From Anaerohabitans sp964387285 (lineage in GTDB: Bacteria; Zhuqueibacterota; Zhuqueibacteria; Residuimicrobiales; Residuimicrobiaceae), in contig CAYLWO010000009.1 of NCBI GenBank assembly GCA_964387285.1, forward strand, positions 52,657 to 116,656: a DNA stretch of 64,000 nucleotides, in the 5' to 3' direction. The position numbers and the translations under genes are program-made. Below, in pieces: positions 52,469 through 61,819 of this stretch (positions are counted from its first letter, which is position 1; each line of letters starts with the position of its first letter). The notes below the pieces were generated by a model. That model saw only the letters and a list, made by a program, of their open reading frames with translations. It had not been told where the DNA came from and did not search any database.

Positions 52469-53983
52469 ATGGAAGATTACTTGCAACTCCAGCCGACTCT
52501 GACACAGGCTGAACAAAATTTTGAACGTCGACGCAACACCATCGGCCTGTTCCTTGGCCCCCTAATCGGTTTGCTGCTCTACCTGATCCCCATGCCGAGC
52601 TTGAGCAGCCAGGCGCATAGGTTAGCCGGCATCATCGGCTGGGTAGTCATATGGTGGGTTTGCGAACCAGTCCCCATTCCTATAAGCGCTCTATTAGGCG
52701 CGGTTTTGTGTATTATCTTTGGCATTGCACCGGCCAAACAGGTGCTGGCGCCTTTTAGCGATCCCACTATCTTTCTTTTTCTCGGAAGTTTTATTCTGGC
52801 TGAAGCCATGGCAGTTCATGGACTGCACAAACGTTGTGCGTATCGGCTGCTCACACTGCGTCAGGTGGCTAACCGACCTCTTCGCATATTATTTGTCTAT
52901 GGCGCCGCTGCTGCCATCATTTCCATGTGGATCAGCAACACCGCTACCACTGCCATGATGTTGCCAATCGGTTTGGGACTGATCAGCGCACTGAAGGAAA
53001 TGACGCCACAGCACTCACACCGTTTCAACACCGGTTTATTGCTCATGGCCGCTTACGCAGCTTCCACAGGCGGCATCGGAACTCCCGTAGGCAGTCCACC
53101 CAATCTTATCGGCATGGCCATGCTGGAAAAATTTGCCGGCGTGAAAATTTCGTTTTTCCAATGGATGTCATTCGCCGTGCCCTTGTTGCTTGTCATGTAT
53201 CTGCTGTTATTCGCCGTGCTCTATCTGCTGCACCGGCCCGATTCGCAAACACCGGCCTCAATTAAGCTTATGAATCTACAATTTCGACGCTGCGAGCATC
53301 TCTCACCTGGTGAAAGAAATGCGCTCATCGCTTTCAGTGTAACAGTAATTCTTTGGATTATGCCGGGTGTCTTGGCGCTGCTCTACGGACCGACCTCTGC
53401 GGTGGTCAGATCGCTCACTGACCGCCTGCCCGAAGCCATGGCTGCTGTGATCGGTGCATCGCTTTTGTTCATTCTGCCCACCAATTGGCAAAAACATGAA
53501 TTTACGCTGACCTGGAAACAGGCCACGCGCATCGACTGGGGCACCTTGATACTGTTCGGCGGCGGCATTGCCTTGGGACAATTGATGTTTGAAACCAAAC
53601 TGGCGGATGCTATTGGACGCGGATTGCTTTCATTAAGCGGCGCCGGTTCGGTATGGACCATAACACTGGCGGCTATTTACATATCAATTCTCGTCAGTGA
53701 AGCCACCTCCAATACCGCAGCGGCCAATATGGTCGTACCGGTAATGATCTCTTTGTCTTTGGCTGCTAACATCAATCCGGTGGCGCCCGCTCTGGGCGCC
53801 ACAATTGCCTGCAGCTGGGGTTTCATGTTGCCTGTGTCTACGCCGCCCAATGCCATCGTATATGGTTCAGGACTGATACCCATCACCAAAATGATTCGCG
53901 CCGGCTTGCTATTCGATTTATTGGGGGGCTTGCTCATCTGGCTGGGATTGCGGATTTTGCTGCCTCTTATTGGACTAGCTTGA
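52469..53983 (+). CDS. DASS/SLC13-family sodium:anion symporter
   Basis: 504 residues from the ATG at 52469; an earlier in-frame ATG at 52409 lies inside the ATPase gene and lacks a spaced ribosome site. About 12 transmembrane segments. The two diagnostic SNT motifs are present, ISNTATTAMMLP and ATSNTAAANMVVP, plus GTPVGSPPNLIG and CSWGFMLPVSTPPNAIVYGSG, which form the sodium and carboxylate sites. Substrates of the family are dicarboxylates, citrate, phosphate or sulfate; the specificity is not readable. Downstream coupling to the ABC unit is suggested by the 40-bp gap. Why a solute symporter joins this unit is unclear. Confidence 0.9.
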   Translation: MEDYLQLQPTLTQAEQNFERRRNTIGLFLGPLIGLLLYLIPMPSLSSQAHRLAGIIGWVVIWWVCEPVPIPISALLGAVLCIIFGIAPAKQVLAPFSDPTIFLFLGSFILAEAMAVHGLHKRCAYRLLTLRQVANRPLRILFVYGAAAAIISMWISNTATTAMMLPIGLGLISALKEMTPQHSHRFNTGLLLMAAYAASTGGIGTPVGSPPNLIGMAMLEKFAGVKISFFQWMSFAVPLLLVMYLLLFAVLYLLHRPDSQTPASIKLMNLQFRRCEHLSPGERNALIAFSVTVILWIMPGVLALLYGPTSAVVRSLTDRLPEAMAAVIGASLLFILPTNWQKHEFTLTWKQATRIDWGTLILFGGGIALGQLMFETKLADAIGRGLLSLSGAGSVWTITLAAIYISILVSEATSNTAAANMVVPVMISLSLAANINPVAPALGATIACSWGFMLPVSTPPNAIVYGSGLIPITKMIRAGLLFDLLGGLLIWLGLRILLPLIGLA

Positions 53984-54193
53984 CTATTGGCGATGAAATG
54001 GGCTGCTGTTTCTGTGAAAAAGATTAAACCACGAATTACGCAAATGTACAAGAATCCTTATCAGAAATACATCGCTCTAACGGCAGTATAGGAATAACAT
54101 GAGTATCGCCCGATGAATCAGCAGACGCGCTTGCATCAAGTCACCCTTTATGAATTCCCTGTGTTCTTTGATTTATTACAAGGAGCAAAGTAA

Positions 54194-54829
54194 ATGCGGA
54201 AATATCACCACCTCGGCATTCCCACTACCATCCCACAAAAAGACGAAACCTATCTGGCTGATTTTAAAACCTGGGTGGCCGGGTATGAAACAAGTCCGTA
54301 TGGCATCGAATGGATGCGTTATGGCGAAGGATCACCGGTTATTGAATTGGTGCGCACCGTTCCTCATATAGCTTTTCAAGTGGATGATCTGCAAGCAGCC
54401 ATACAAGGAAAAAACGTCATCATTCAGCCCAATTCTCCATCGCCGGGTGTGATGGTGGCGTTTATTGAAGACAACGGCGCGCCCATCGAATTCCTGCAGA
54501 TAGAGGAACAAAGCGAACCGCACTATCGCATTGACTTACAGCAAATGACCTGGCAAACGCCCCTGTCCGGCATTAAAAGCAAATCCGTGCAACAGCACGA
54601 TCAACAATTGCGCCTGGTCGAATATAAGAAAAATCTGGCGCCGCACTGGTGCAGCAAAGGACACATGGGCATGATCCTCGAAGGAGAAATGCAAGTCGAG
54701 TTTGCTGATGAAAAAGTGCTGTTCAAAAAAGGTGACGGCGTCATGATCCCAAGCGGTGAAAAGCACAGGCACAAAGCCGTGATACTGACAGATGTCGTTA
54801 AAGCGGTGTTTGTGGAAGAGGCAGCGTGA
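54194..54829 (+). CDS. fusion of VOC-like and cupin domains
   Basis: 211 residues. The N-terminal 105 residues resemble a vicinal-oxygen-chelate/glyoxalase half (KYHHLGIP, VPHIAFQVDDLQAAI, GVMVAFIEDNGAPIEFLQI). The C-terminal 85 residues form a cupin barrel (HWCSKGHMGMILEGEMQVEF, then FKKGDGVMIPSGEKHRHKA) with candidate metal ligands His and Glu in these two motifs. Such fusions may act as small metal-dependent enzymes or binding proteins of unknown substrate. AAGGAG is 8 bases before the ATG. The gene stands alone. Confidence 0.82.
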   Translation: MRKYHHLGIPTTIPQKDETYLADFKTWVAGYETSPYGIEWMRYGEGSPVIELVRTVPHIAFQVDDLQAAIQGKNVIIQPNSPSPGVMVAFIEDNGAPIEFLQIEEQSEPHYRIDLQQMTWQTPLSGIKSKSVQQHDQQLRLVEYKKNLAPHWCSKGHMGMILEGEMQVEFADEKVLFKKGDGVMIPSGEKHRHKAVILTDVVKAVFVEEAA

Positions 54830-55115
54830 GATGCTATCGCCTTATCAAAAAATTACCGCTCTACGATAGCACGTGATATACTACTAGTTCGCAGATTGGA
54901 TATGGACAGGTTGGTCAAAACGAATTCATTGTGTAATTTTTTACCTGTGCGCTTTTGCAGAGGTTGCGGAACAAATATTCCGCATCAACAATTGTCCGGC
55001 AGTTGCTTCCCGGGCAATCAGTGTAGCGCAACCAGCTTTATTCTGCAATTTTTCTTGTATTTTATGCAAAATTATCGTAATTACTATCTGGACTGCAAAA
55101 GTATTGCCAGGCAGG

Positions 55116-55143
55116 ACTTGACAGGTTTTAAAACCCTGTGAGC
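55116..55143. repeat. degenerate ACCTGT-type palindrome
   Basis: ACTTGACAGGTTTTAAAACC followed by CTGTGAGC; an imperfect relative of the perfect palindrome at 12818-12854. Confidence 0.55.
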
Positions 55144-55370
55144 TTTCGCTAAATTCCGCTGGAGTGTCAACACATGACGACAAGGCGGTCGATGTAATCG
55201 ACCCGTTTTTCGAACATAAATCGTAAATTTACGAACTTTAAGAGACACGGCAATGAAGAACTGACATTCGAAACAGCACATTTACATCGACGCACAAGTG
55301 CCATTATGTGACGCTGGTATAAAGGTATGTATCGAATCAGGTTCTTTGTTGCCGTGGTTTTCTTTTGGAA

Positions 55371-55403
55371 AAAAGCCGCGGCTATTAGTCGCGGCTTTTT
55401 TTT
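55371..55403 (+). terminator. intrinsic terminator in the leader region of the ABC-F gene
   Basis: AAAAGCCGCG, nine-base loop, CGCGGCTTTTTTTT: a strong GC stem with a run of eight T, 172 bp before the ABC-F start and with no clear gene before it. Confidence 0.8.
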
Positions 55404-55574
55404 ATTGTCGTGAACGCAGCTTCCAATGACGGTCAGATAGGGTAACAAGCCTCGTTGCCCTAAATGGAACGCCTTAGCAGAAATGACGCATTCATGTGCC
55501 GTTACACCTTACAAAATATTTTAAAAGGGCATACTTGTTCTTAAAGAATGCCTGACGCAAAAGGAGCGATATCA

Positions 55575-57098
55575 ATGTCTCATTATTCTCTAATATTTTC
55601 TTCTGTCGCCTTTGGCTATGAATCATCGGTTGCGTATCTATTTAAAGATGTGCATCTGCACCTCGTGGACGGCTGGACCGGAGTGGTGGGCGCCAACGGT
55701 TCCGGCAAATCCACACTGCTGCAATTGGCCACAGGCATGCTCAAACCCGGCCAAGGCGCGATTACCAAGCCCAACAGTTCGGTCTATTGTCCGCAGCGAA
55801 CAGATGATCCACCGCTCTGGCTCGCCGAGTTTCTGCAAGACAGCGGCAAGGACGCTCACATGTTAAAAAGCAAACTTGCCATTGACGATGACTATGATAT
55901 ACGCTGGCTCACCCTCTCTCACGGTGAACGCAAACGGGCGCAAATCGGCGCGGCGCTCTGGCAACAACCGGATCTGCTGGCCATCGACGAACCGACCAAT
56001 CATCTGGATGCCCATGCACGTGAGCTGATCGCCGCAGCCATGCAGGCTTTTAGCGGCATCGGTCTGCTGGTCAGTCACGACCGGGAGTTGTTGGACCGGC
56101 TCTGCCGGGCCTGTCTGTTTACCGTTCCGCCGACCGTTATTCTTCGCCCTGGCGGCGTCACACAGGCGTCTGAAGCTTTACAAAAAGAAAATTTGGCCAG
56201 GCAGCGACAGCATGACCGGAAAAAATTTGACCTGCAGAAATTACAGCAAGAGAGCATTCGGCGCAGAGAGGAGGCGCAACAAGCTGATAAAAAACGCTCC
56301 AAAAAACATCTGGCGCGTCACGATCGCGACGGCCGGGCGAAATTGGACATGGCGCGCGTGTCAGGCAAGGACGGTTACGCCGGCAAACTGCAGCGCCAGT
56401 TGCAGGGCAGACTGGAACAGCTGCAGGAGGAATTCAGCGAGCTGAAAGTTGAAAAAAGCCATGCCCTGGGCATCTGGCTGCCTGGTTCTTTTTCCAAAAG
56501 AGATTTCCTGGTGCAAATTCCAGACGGTTCCCTTGCCCTGGGAGAAAAAAAACATTTGGTCTTCCCAACCCTGCTGATCAAACCTACGGATCGCATCTGC
56601 ATCACCGGTCGCAATGGCGCAGGTAAAAGCACGCTGGTGCGGCATCTTGTAAAACATATTAAAGCCGATCCGGAGCAGATTACCTACATTCCCCAGGAAA
56701 TTGATCGACTGGATTGTACAAGTATCTTACAGCAGACACAATCTTTAGCCAAGGATCGCCTCGGTCATGTCATGACTATTGTGAGTCGTTTGAATTCACG
56801 GCCGGAGCGGTTGTTAGAGTCGGCAGAACCCAGTCCGGGTGAGGTGCGAAAATTGTTGCTGGCTCTGGGCATGTCCCGGCAGCCGCACATCATCATCATG
56901 GATGAACCGACCAATCACATGGATCTGCCGTCCATCGAATGTTTGGAGGCGGCTTTACAGGATTGTCCCTGTGCTTTGGTCTTGGTGAGTCACGATACTC
57001 GGTTCCTGAAAAAACTGACTCTGATAAACTGGCATCTGCAGCCGCAGGAAGACGGCATGATGGTAAAATTGCGGCAGAATTTATTTAATGGTTTCTAG
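55575..57098 (+). CDS. ABC-F family ATPase
   Basis: 507 residues; a soluble protein with two ABC domains and no membrane part, of the ribosome-associated ABC-F class. The ATG at 55575 has AAGGAG at 8 bases, better than the upstream ATG at 55548. Domain 1: Walker A GANGSGKST, signature LSHGERKRAQIGAAL, Walker B LLAIDEPTNHLD. Then a very basic helical linker (about 205-300, KKRSKKHLARHDRDGRAK). Domain 2: GRNGAGKST, signature SPGEVRKLLLALG, IIIMDEPTNHMDLPS. DEPTNH(L/M)D is typical of ABC-F. Role may be translation quality control or antibiotic protection; the subtype cannot be fixed by eye. Its 3' end overlaps the convergent SGNH gene by 18 bp. Confidence 0.9.
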   Translation: MSHYSLIFSSVAFGYESSVAYLFKDVHLHLVDGWTGVVGANGSGKSTLLQLATGMLKPGQGAITKPNSSVYCPQRTDDPPLWLAEFLQDSGKDAHMLKSKLAIDDDYDIRWLTLSHGERKRAQIGAALWQQPDLLAIDEPTNHLDAHARELIAAAMQAFSGIGLLVSHDRELLDRLCRACLFTVPPTVILRPGGVTQASEALQKENLARQRQHDRKKFDLQKLQQESIRRREEAQQADKKRSKKHLARHDRDGRAKLDMARVSGKDGYAGKLQRQLQGRLEQLQEEFSELKVEKSHALGIWLPGSFSKRDFLVQIPDGSLALGEKKHLVFPTLLIKPTDRICITGRNGAGKSTLVRHLVKHIKADPEQITYIPQEIDRLDCTSILQQTQSLAKDRLGHVMTIVSRLNSRPERLLESAEPSPGEVRKLLLALGMSRQPHIIIMDEPTNHMDLPSIECLEAALQDCPCALVLVSHDTRFLKKLTLINWHLQPQEDGMMVKLRQNLFNGF

Positions 57099-58991
57099 CA
57101 TTTTTCGCGCAGGGATGAAATTGGGATCAGAGGAGAGAATGTCCTGGATCACCCGCTTGGCAAAATCCTTTCTCCGTGCATCAATGAAAAATCCGGCCAA
57201 ATTGTATTTTGCCATGGTTCGCTGTTCCTTGTTCAGCTCCGGCGCGACAATGGCCATCTGTATGTTCTGTATGGCAAGGGGTATTTTTTTCTGCTTCCAC
57301 TGATTCATGGCCAGAGAGTAATAGATCATGCCCTTGCTGACCGATAACGGCAAGGCAGACTGATAAAACTTTTCCGCATTGCCCCAATCCTGCTCCCGCT
57401 CATAAACAGCAGCGATTTTCAACAACGGTTCCGGTCGTTCGTTAAAATAATCATGAATGGCCAGGTATTCTTTGCGCGCCTCACCATAGCGACCCGCAGC
57501 AAGGTAGTGGTCAGCCAGCGTATAGTGCGCCTGAACCCAGTTGTGATGACCAAAGACAAACTCGCGCGCCACCCTGGTTGCCTGGCTGTCGCCATGCGGT
57601 TGATACTGATCATAATCAACCTTCTCATCAGCAAACGGCCAGCGATGCATCAATTTAAAAATTCTCAGCAATCCGATATCCCAATCCAGATCCGTTACCA
57701 CCGCTGGTTCAACCATCGCTTGATAATCAGCTGTCAATGTCGGCAGCGCTTTTTGGGCATGGATTTCCCGGCTAAACATGAAAGCCATGAGAGCATAGCC
57801 GACCGGATTGGGATGTACATGGTCGCAGAGCAACTCTTTGCCGAGCAAACCAGCGGGCGAATCCATTTCGAATCCGGCTTGCAGATCGACCAACAGCGCG
57901 TTTTGTTTGGCTGCCGTTGCGCAGATGATCTTATTAAAATCCTCAGAGGCGCGGAAACGCACAACATCCCGATCTTTGGCCGCGAGCAAAGAAGCTTTGG
58001 CCTTTACCGAATCACCTTGCGCCAAATAGAACCTGCCCCTGGCAAACCAGGCATCGGCTGAAAGAGAATCCTGATCAATCTGTTTGGCTATCTCTGTCCA
58101 GGCTTGTTCAGTTTGGCCGGATGAATAAAGACGCTCCAGTGCTTCCAGCCACTTTTTGTCGCTTCCCAGAGGCGCCATATCCTTGACGTTGGCAACCAAG
58201 GTCCCGATCATAACCGGTACATTTGCCGCGCGACAATGATCCAGGATGAGCGTCAGGTTGGTGTGAAAATTCTCAGCCGTCTGCCGGTATTTGGCTGAAC
58301 CATAGAGAATTTTTTTATCAGCTGTCACCTGCTCCATCAAGGTTGTGTTTTCCGCATCCACAATTTTTTGCCTGGTCAGCGCGGAAAACAACGAACGGAT
58401 CATTTGCACCATATGCAACTTTTGCATTTGCATATACAGCCGGATAAAGCCGCCCTTTTGACCCAGGGAGACGGTGGACGCGCTGCCGTAGGCGCCATAA
58501 AATTCATTGTGCCCCATGTACAAAATAACCAAATCCGGTTGCTTTTGCAGCACCTCGGGAATAAAATCCAGCACCGTATAACTGCTGATGGCCGACAAGC
58601 CCAAATTGATAACTTCGAACCGGGTTTGCGGATATTGACGGGACAATATGGTTTTCAGTTGCGCCGGGAAAGGAACCTGATACTCAAAGGGGAACCCGGC
58701 TGTAGAGGACTCGCCCAAACAAAAAATGCGCAAGGTCTGTGCGGTTTTATCCCGGGTAAAAAATTCCGGATACAGATTGGGAATCACAACGCGTTTCGCA
58801 TCGAAATAACGCTTGCCAACATCCGCATTGAGCTGATAAACCGCTTTTCCGTTTTGTTGCACCTCTCGAAAAAGCGGTTGACGCGGGAAAAGATTGAACA
58901 AGCGCAGCGCGCATTCAAGGAGAACGAGCGCCGCGAGCGGCAATACAAACAGAATGAGTCGGAATATGTAGAGTCTGGTTTTAATCAACAA
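57081..58991 (-). CDS. membrane-anchored SGNH/GDSL hydrolase with TPR-like C-terminus
   Basis: 636 residues from a TTG start (AGGG at 6 bases). One N-terminal membrane helix (LYIFRLILFVLPLAALVLLECALRLF), then an SGNH-type hydrolase: block I IFCLGESSTAG (Ser95), NLGLSAISSYT, block III YMGHNEFYGAYG (Asn), and DHVHPNPVGY with the catalytic Asp and His. TPR-like helices lie inside the hydrolase region (about 275-330) and again at about 490-630 (AHYTLADHYLAAGRYGEARKEY). Relatives act on acylated cell-surface glycans or lipids, but the substrate is unknown. It follows the YCF48-like gene by 18 bp, so the two are probably co-transcribed. Confidence 0.85.
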   Translation of the reverse strand: MLIKTRLYIFRLILFVLPLAALVLLECALRLFNLFPRQPLFREVQQNGKAVYQLNADVGKRYFDAKRVVIPNLYPEFFTRDKTAQTLRIFCLGESSTAGFPFEYQVPFPAQLKTILSRQYPQTRFEVINLGLSAISSYTVLDFIPEVLQKQPDLVILYMGHNEFYGAYGSASTVSLGQKGGFIRLYMQMQKLHMVQMIRSLFSALTRQKIVDAENTTLMEQVTADKKILYGSAKYRQTAENFHTNLTLILDHCRAANVPVMIGTLVANVKDMAPLGSDKKWLEALERLYSSGQTEQAWTEIAKQIDQDSLSADAWFARGRFYLAQGDSVKAKASLLAAKDRDVVRFRASEDFNKIICATAAKQNALLVDLQAGFEMDSPAGLLGKELLCDHVHPNPVGYALMAFMFSREIHAQKALPTLTADYQAMVEPAVVTDLDWDIGLLRIFKLMHRWPFADEKVDYDQYQPHGDSQATRVAREFVFGHHNWVQAHYTLADHYLAAGRYGEARKEYLAIHDYFNERPEPLLKIAAVYEREQDWGNAEKFYQSALPLSVSKGMIYYSLAMNQWKQKKIPLAIQNIQMAIVAPELNKEQRTMAKYNLAGFFIDARRKDFAKRVIQDILSSDPNFIPARKMLETIK

Positions 58992-59009
58992 CTTTTACCC
59001 TGTATGCTG

Positions 59010-60302
59010 TTATTTGATCAGGAGCATCCTTTTTACATCCGAATATCTATCTTTGGGATTGTTCAGGGACACCGCGTCGATGCGATAAAAATATATGCCG
59101 GCAGCGACGTCGGCTTCCCAGTTCGTCACCTGTGCCCCGGATGCGACATCCTGATCCACCAGCGTCGCTATCGTCTGACCCAGTACAGTATGAACGGTGA
59201 TGCGCACCCTGCTGGGCGTTGCACAAGAGTAGGTAATTTTTGTCGTCGCATTGAATGGATTCGGATAATTTTGCCCGAGTTCGAATGCAGCTGGAATTGA
59301 AACGCTCTCCCGCACCAAGGTTTTGTTGCTGTTGCCGTTGATCGTATGATAAAGCGCACCGTTGTCGCCCCAGAGCCAGCCAAGGTTGGAGGAGGTAAAT
59401 TCCAGATCATTTCCTCCCTTATCGAACTGTACTGCCCAGGTTTTGCCGGTATCGCTGCTGAAAAAGACCTGCTTTTTATCTGTCACCCAGACCAACGCGG
59501 GATCAGACGGTGAGAACTCTATGTCGCATCCCCAGCCGGTGTGAGGCGAATGAAATTCTTGCCAGGACGCGGCTGCGTCGACGGTACGAAAGATGCGGCC
59601 GGCATCAGCAATAGCCAGGCCGAGGTTACGATTATAAAAATTCAGGACCTGTACGTATGGCAGTTGTCCTGGCGTAGCATTCCAGGTCGCGCCATTGTCA
59701 TCGGTTCTGCGCAGTTTTTGCGGATTCATACCCGACGCATAGAAATAACCGGTTTCGGTATTGATAAAGTCAAGACGACGCCACAAATCACCGGAAAACG
59801 CGCCGAACGCCTGCGTGTTCACAGATTGCCAGGTAGAGCCGCCGTCATGAGTGCGCAGAATAGCCGCTACATCATTGAATCCATCGCCCATGGCGATGCC
59901 ATGCTGCAAATCAAAAAAGTGAATATAGTTTATCATATTGGTCTTGGCAGCATCATAATATTGCGTCACCCAGTGATCGCCGCCATCCTGCGTGGTAAGA
60001 ATATGGCCGGTACCGCCCGCTACCCAGATGTGGTCCTTGTCCACCAGAGCGACATCGTTAAAAATCTCGCCGTTTGGCGCGGAACTGGATGTTAAAATGG
60101 TCTTCCAAGTGAAACCACCATCTGTCGACAAATCGATGCGGTTTATGCAAGCTACTACAACAGCCGAACTGTCGCTGGCATCCATCGCTACCCCTGGTCC
60201 CGACATTACCGGCAAGCCAGCTGTCGCCGGCAGCCATTGTGCCTGAACTGTAAAAGAGGAAAGAAAGAATCCCCCTGCTAACAGTAATAGAAAACGTTTC
60301 AT
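59010..60302 (-). CDS. YCF48/BNR-type propeller surface protein with T9SS tail
   Basis: 430 residues. Signal peptide to FTVQAQ. A seven-blade propeller (about 22-325) carries repeated sialidase-like Asp-box motifs such as STDGGFTWK, TTQDGGDHW, THDGGSTWQ, TDDNGATWN and SSDTGKTW. These resemble the YCF48/photosystem II assembly factor-like family found in many exported FCB proteins. A T9SS type A tail (LGQNYPNPFNATTKITY, ending KRMLLIK) follows. GGAG precedes the ATG. Its 5' leader holds a 101-bp inverted-repeat element. Confidence 0.87.
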   Translation of the reverse strand: MKRFLLLLAGGFFLSSFTVQAQWLPATAGLPVMSGPGVAMDASDSSAVVVACINRIDLSTDGGFTWKTILTSSSAPNGEIFNDVALVDKDHIWVAGGTGHILTTQDGGDHWVTQYYDAAKTNMINYIHFFDLQHGIAMGDGFNDVAAILRTHDGGSTWQSVNTQAFGAFSGDLWRRLDFINTETGYFYASGMNPQKLRRTDDNGATWNATPGQLPYVQVLNFYNRNLGLAIADAGRIFRTVDAAASWQEFHSPHTGWGCDIEFSPSDPALVWVTDKKQVFFSSDTGKTWAVQFDKGGNDLEFTSSNLGWLWGDNGALYHTINGNSNKTLVRESVSIPAAFELGQNYPNPFNATTKITYSCATPSRVRITVHTVLGQTIATLVDQDVASGAQVTNWEADVAAGIYFYRIDAVSLNNPKDRYSDVKRMLLIK

Positions 60303-60336
60303 AACAACTCCTTGAGTAACTTTTGTTTACAAAAAA

Positions 60337-60437
60337 GGGCACGTTTATCCAAGACAAATGTCCTTTAACCTTTGAAAATTGCGGTCAAGTCTTTCGCACT
60401 CTTTTAGAGTGCGATTGTCTTAAGATAAACTGTGCCC
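60337..60437. mobile_element. 101-bp MITE-like element with terminal inverted repeats
   Basis: GGGCACGTTTATCCAAGACA at 60337-60356 is matched inversely by 60415-60437 (reading GGGCACAGTTTATCTTAAGA on the other strand), an imperfect TIR of about 21 bp. The interior contains a hairpin TCGCACTCT / AGAGTGCGA (60394-60414). There is no coding capacity. No clear target-site duplication is visible. It lies in the untranslated leader of the YCF48-like gene. Confidence 0.65.
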
Positions 60438-60540
60438 ACTATAATATAGCATAAAAAAGCAAAAATGTGACAAGAATTTTTAACTTTTTTAATTTTTGAT
60501 TGTTCAATTTATATTTATTATTTACAGTATATTAAATCAG

Positions 60541-60575
60541 AAATCGAGCGAGATAATCTCGAAAAAAACCTTGAG
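60541..60575 (+). repeat. partial copy of the dispersed palindromic element
   Basis: AATCGAGCGAGATAATCTCG followed by AAAAAAACCTTGAG resembles the leader and first half-arm of the 65-bp element, without the hairpin. It ends just before the stop of the next gene, like copy 2. Confidence 0.45.
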
Positions 60576-60588
60576 ACAGCATAAAAAG

Positions 60589-61770
60589 CTAACGAGACAG
60601 TTGTATGGCAATGATTCTCACGCTTTGATTGAATCTCATGCGCACAAAATAGGCGCCGCTAGGTTGAGGCTTTCCCTGTGCATCCTTGCCATTCCAGGTC
60701 ATACGCAGGGTGCCCGGGAAAACCCATTGATCGATCAAGATTTGCACAGGCCTGCCCAGGAGATCATAAACGGCTAAATCCAACCATCCCTCTTTTGGAA
60801 TCTGAATAGGAATGACGGTGCTTGCGTTGAACGGATTGGGATAGTTTGGCCCCATACTGAACGATTGCGGAGCTTGCTTTCGTCCAATTATGGACGCATG
60901 CACAGTCTGTCGACCGTTGCTATCCACATCGATTAAACGATATGAATAGCTGATGCCGGCTTTAACATCTACATCGACGTAGACATAAAAACCGGGTTCG
61001 CCGGGATGACTTTTAGCCGGAATCAACAGGTGATTGATGGTTTGCCAATCCCCCTCTTCTGCTGCGCTTCGTTGCACCCAAAAACCCAAATGATTCACTT
61101 CACAAGTGGTCGTCCATTGCAATTGAATTCCTGCTGAAATCGAGATGGCAGAAAAAGACAACAATTCAACAGCCAGAGTGGTCTCTGAGCAACTTGTCAC
61201 CCCGGCCACGTCCAGTTCCCGATAATGGATGGTTTCAATCCGATAGTCGAGGGGATTTATAGCCCGGACATTGTAATAGGGAGTATAAGAGTACCAATGC
61301 ATGACTGGATATTCATCAGGCGTGAGTTGAAAAAGAATAGTCAATCTGAGCACGGTGGTCCACGAGGCGGCGGTAGGACCAGCCAGGCGAACATAATCCA
61401 TGCCATCATAGTGATTGGCTATGAACTCAATCAGGCCGTTGCTGGAAAAGTTCTGCTGTAAATGATAATTCTGGCCGGTAAAGCCCAGCCATTGAAACTG
61501 AACGTCATCTACCAACGCTAAAAAGGCCGGCGTCAGTAAAACAGAATTCTGCAGTTGCTGAATCATGCGGTTGGATCCGTCCACACTGCAAACCTGCACA
61601 TCCAGCGCCAAAACGCCCTGTGCATTGATCCTGTTACAACCTACTTTTACTATTCGCATGTCCATTATCGGATTCTCACCAATAGATTGACTCCAGCTCT
61701 GACCGGCCAGCAACAGCGCCAGAGCCAGCACTCTATTTTTATATAAAAATAAAAAAGATTTGAACAGCAT
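60589..61770 (-). CDS. T9SS-sorted surface protein with NPxMDxR N-domain
   Basis: 393 residues. Signal peptide to GQSWSQ. The N-domain (about 30-205) starts ENPIMDMRIVKVGC and includes SNRMIQQLQNSVLL, AGPTAASWTTVLRL and IETIHYRELD. The same pattern occurs in the next protein (NNPVMDIRMRELSNIC, LGGPAAGDWHV, IETIHNLEMD), so they share an uncharacterised domain. It continues with the AVELLSFSA..LQWTTTCEVNHLGFWVQRS module and a type A tail (MGPNYPNPFNASTVIPI). GGAAG precedes the ATG. A 49-bp gap links it to the upstream gene. Confidence 0.83.
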   Translation of the reverse strand: MLFKSFLFLYKNRVLALALLLAGQSWSQSIGENPIMDMRIVKVGCNRINAQGVLALDVQVCSVDGSNRMIQQLQNSVLLTPAFLALVDDVQFQWLGFTGQNYHLQQNFSSNGLIEFIANHYDGMDYVRLAGPTAASWTTVLRLTILFQLTPDEYPVMHWYSYTPYYNVRAINPLDYRIETIHYRELDVAGVTSCSETTLAVELLSFSAISISAGIQLQWTTTCEVNHLGFWVQRSAAEEGDWQTINHLLIPAKSHPGEPGFYVYVDVDVKAGISYSYRLIDVDSNGRQTVHASIIGRKQAPQSFSMGPNYPNPFNASTVIPIQIPKEGWLDLAVYDLLGRPVQILIDQWVFPGTLRMTWNGKDAQGKPQPSGAYFVRMRFNQSVRIIAIQLSR

Positions 61771-61819
61771 AGTGCTTCCTTGAGATTAAATTATAGGTTC
61801 TAGTCAGCTTGTGTCTGCG

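Larger units (their letters stand above)
54830..55574. other. 745-bp intergenic region before the ABC-F gene
   Basis: No convincing gene. It contains an ACAGGTTTTAAAACC-type palindrome (55116-55143), an intrinsic terminator (55371-55403) and a second stem GGGTAAC / GTTGCCC (55440-55460). Between 55163 and about 55320 there are two short overlapping readings in different frames (DDKAVDVIDPFFEHKS, then HGNEELTFETAHLH) that look protein-like. They could be a decayed gene or a leader ORF; I cannot decide. Confidence 0.5.

Noticed and set aside
54896..55141. Cys-containing 81-codon open frame downstream of the VOC-cupin gene
   Set aside because: No ribosome site, runs into a palindromic repeat and shows no recognisable domain.
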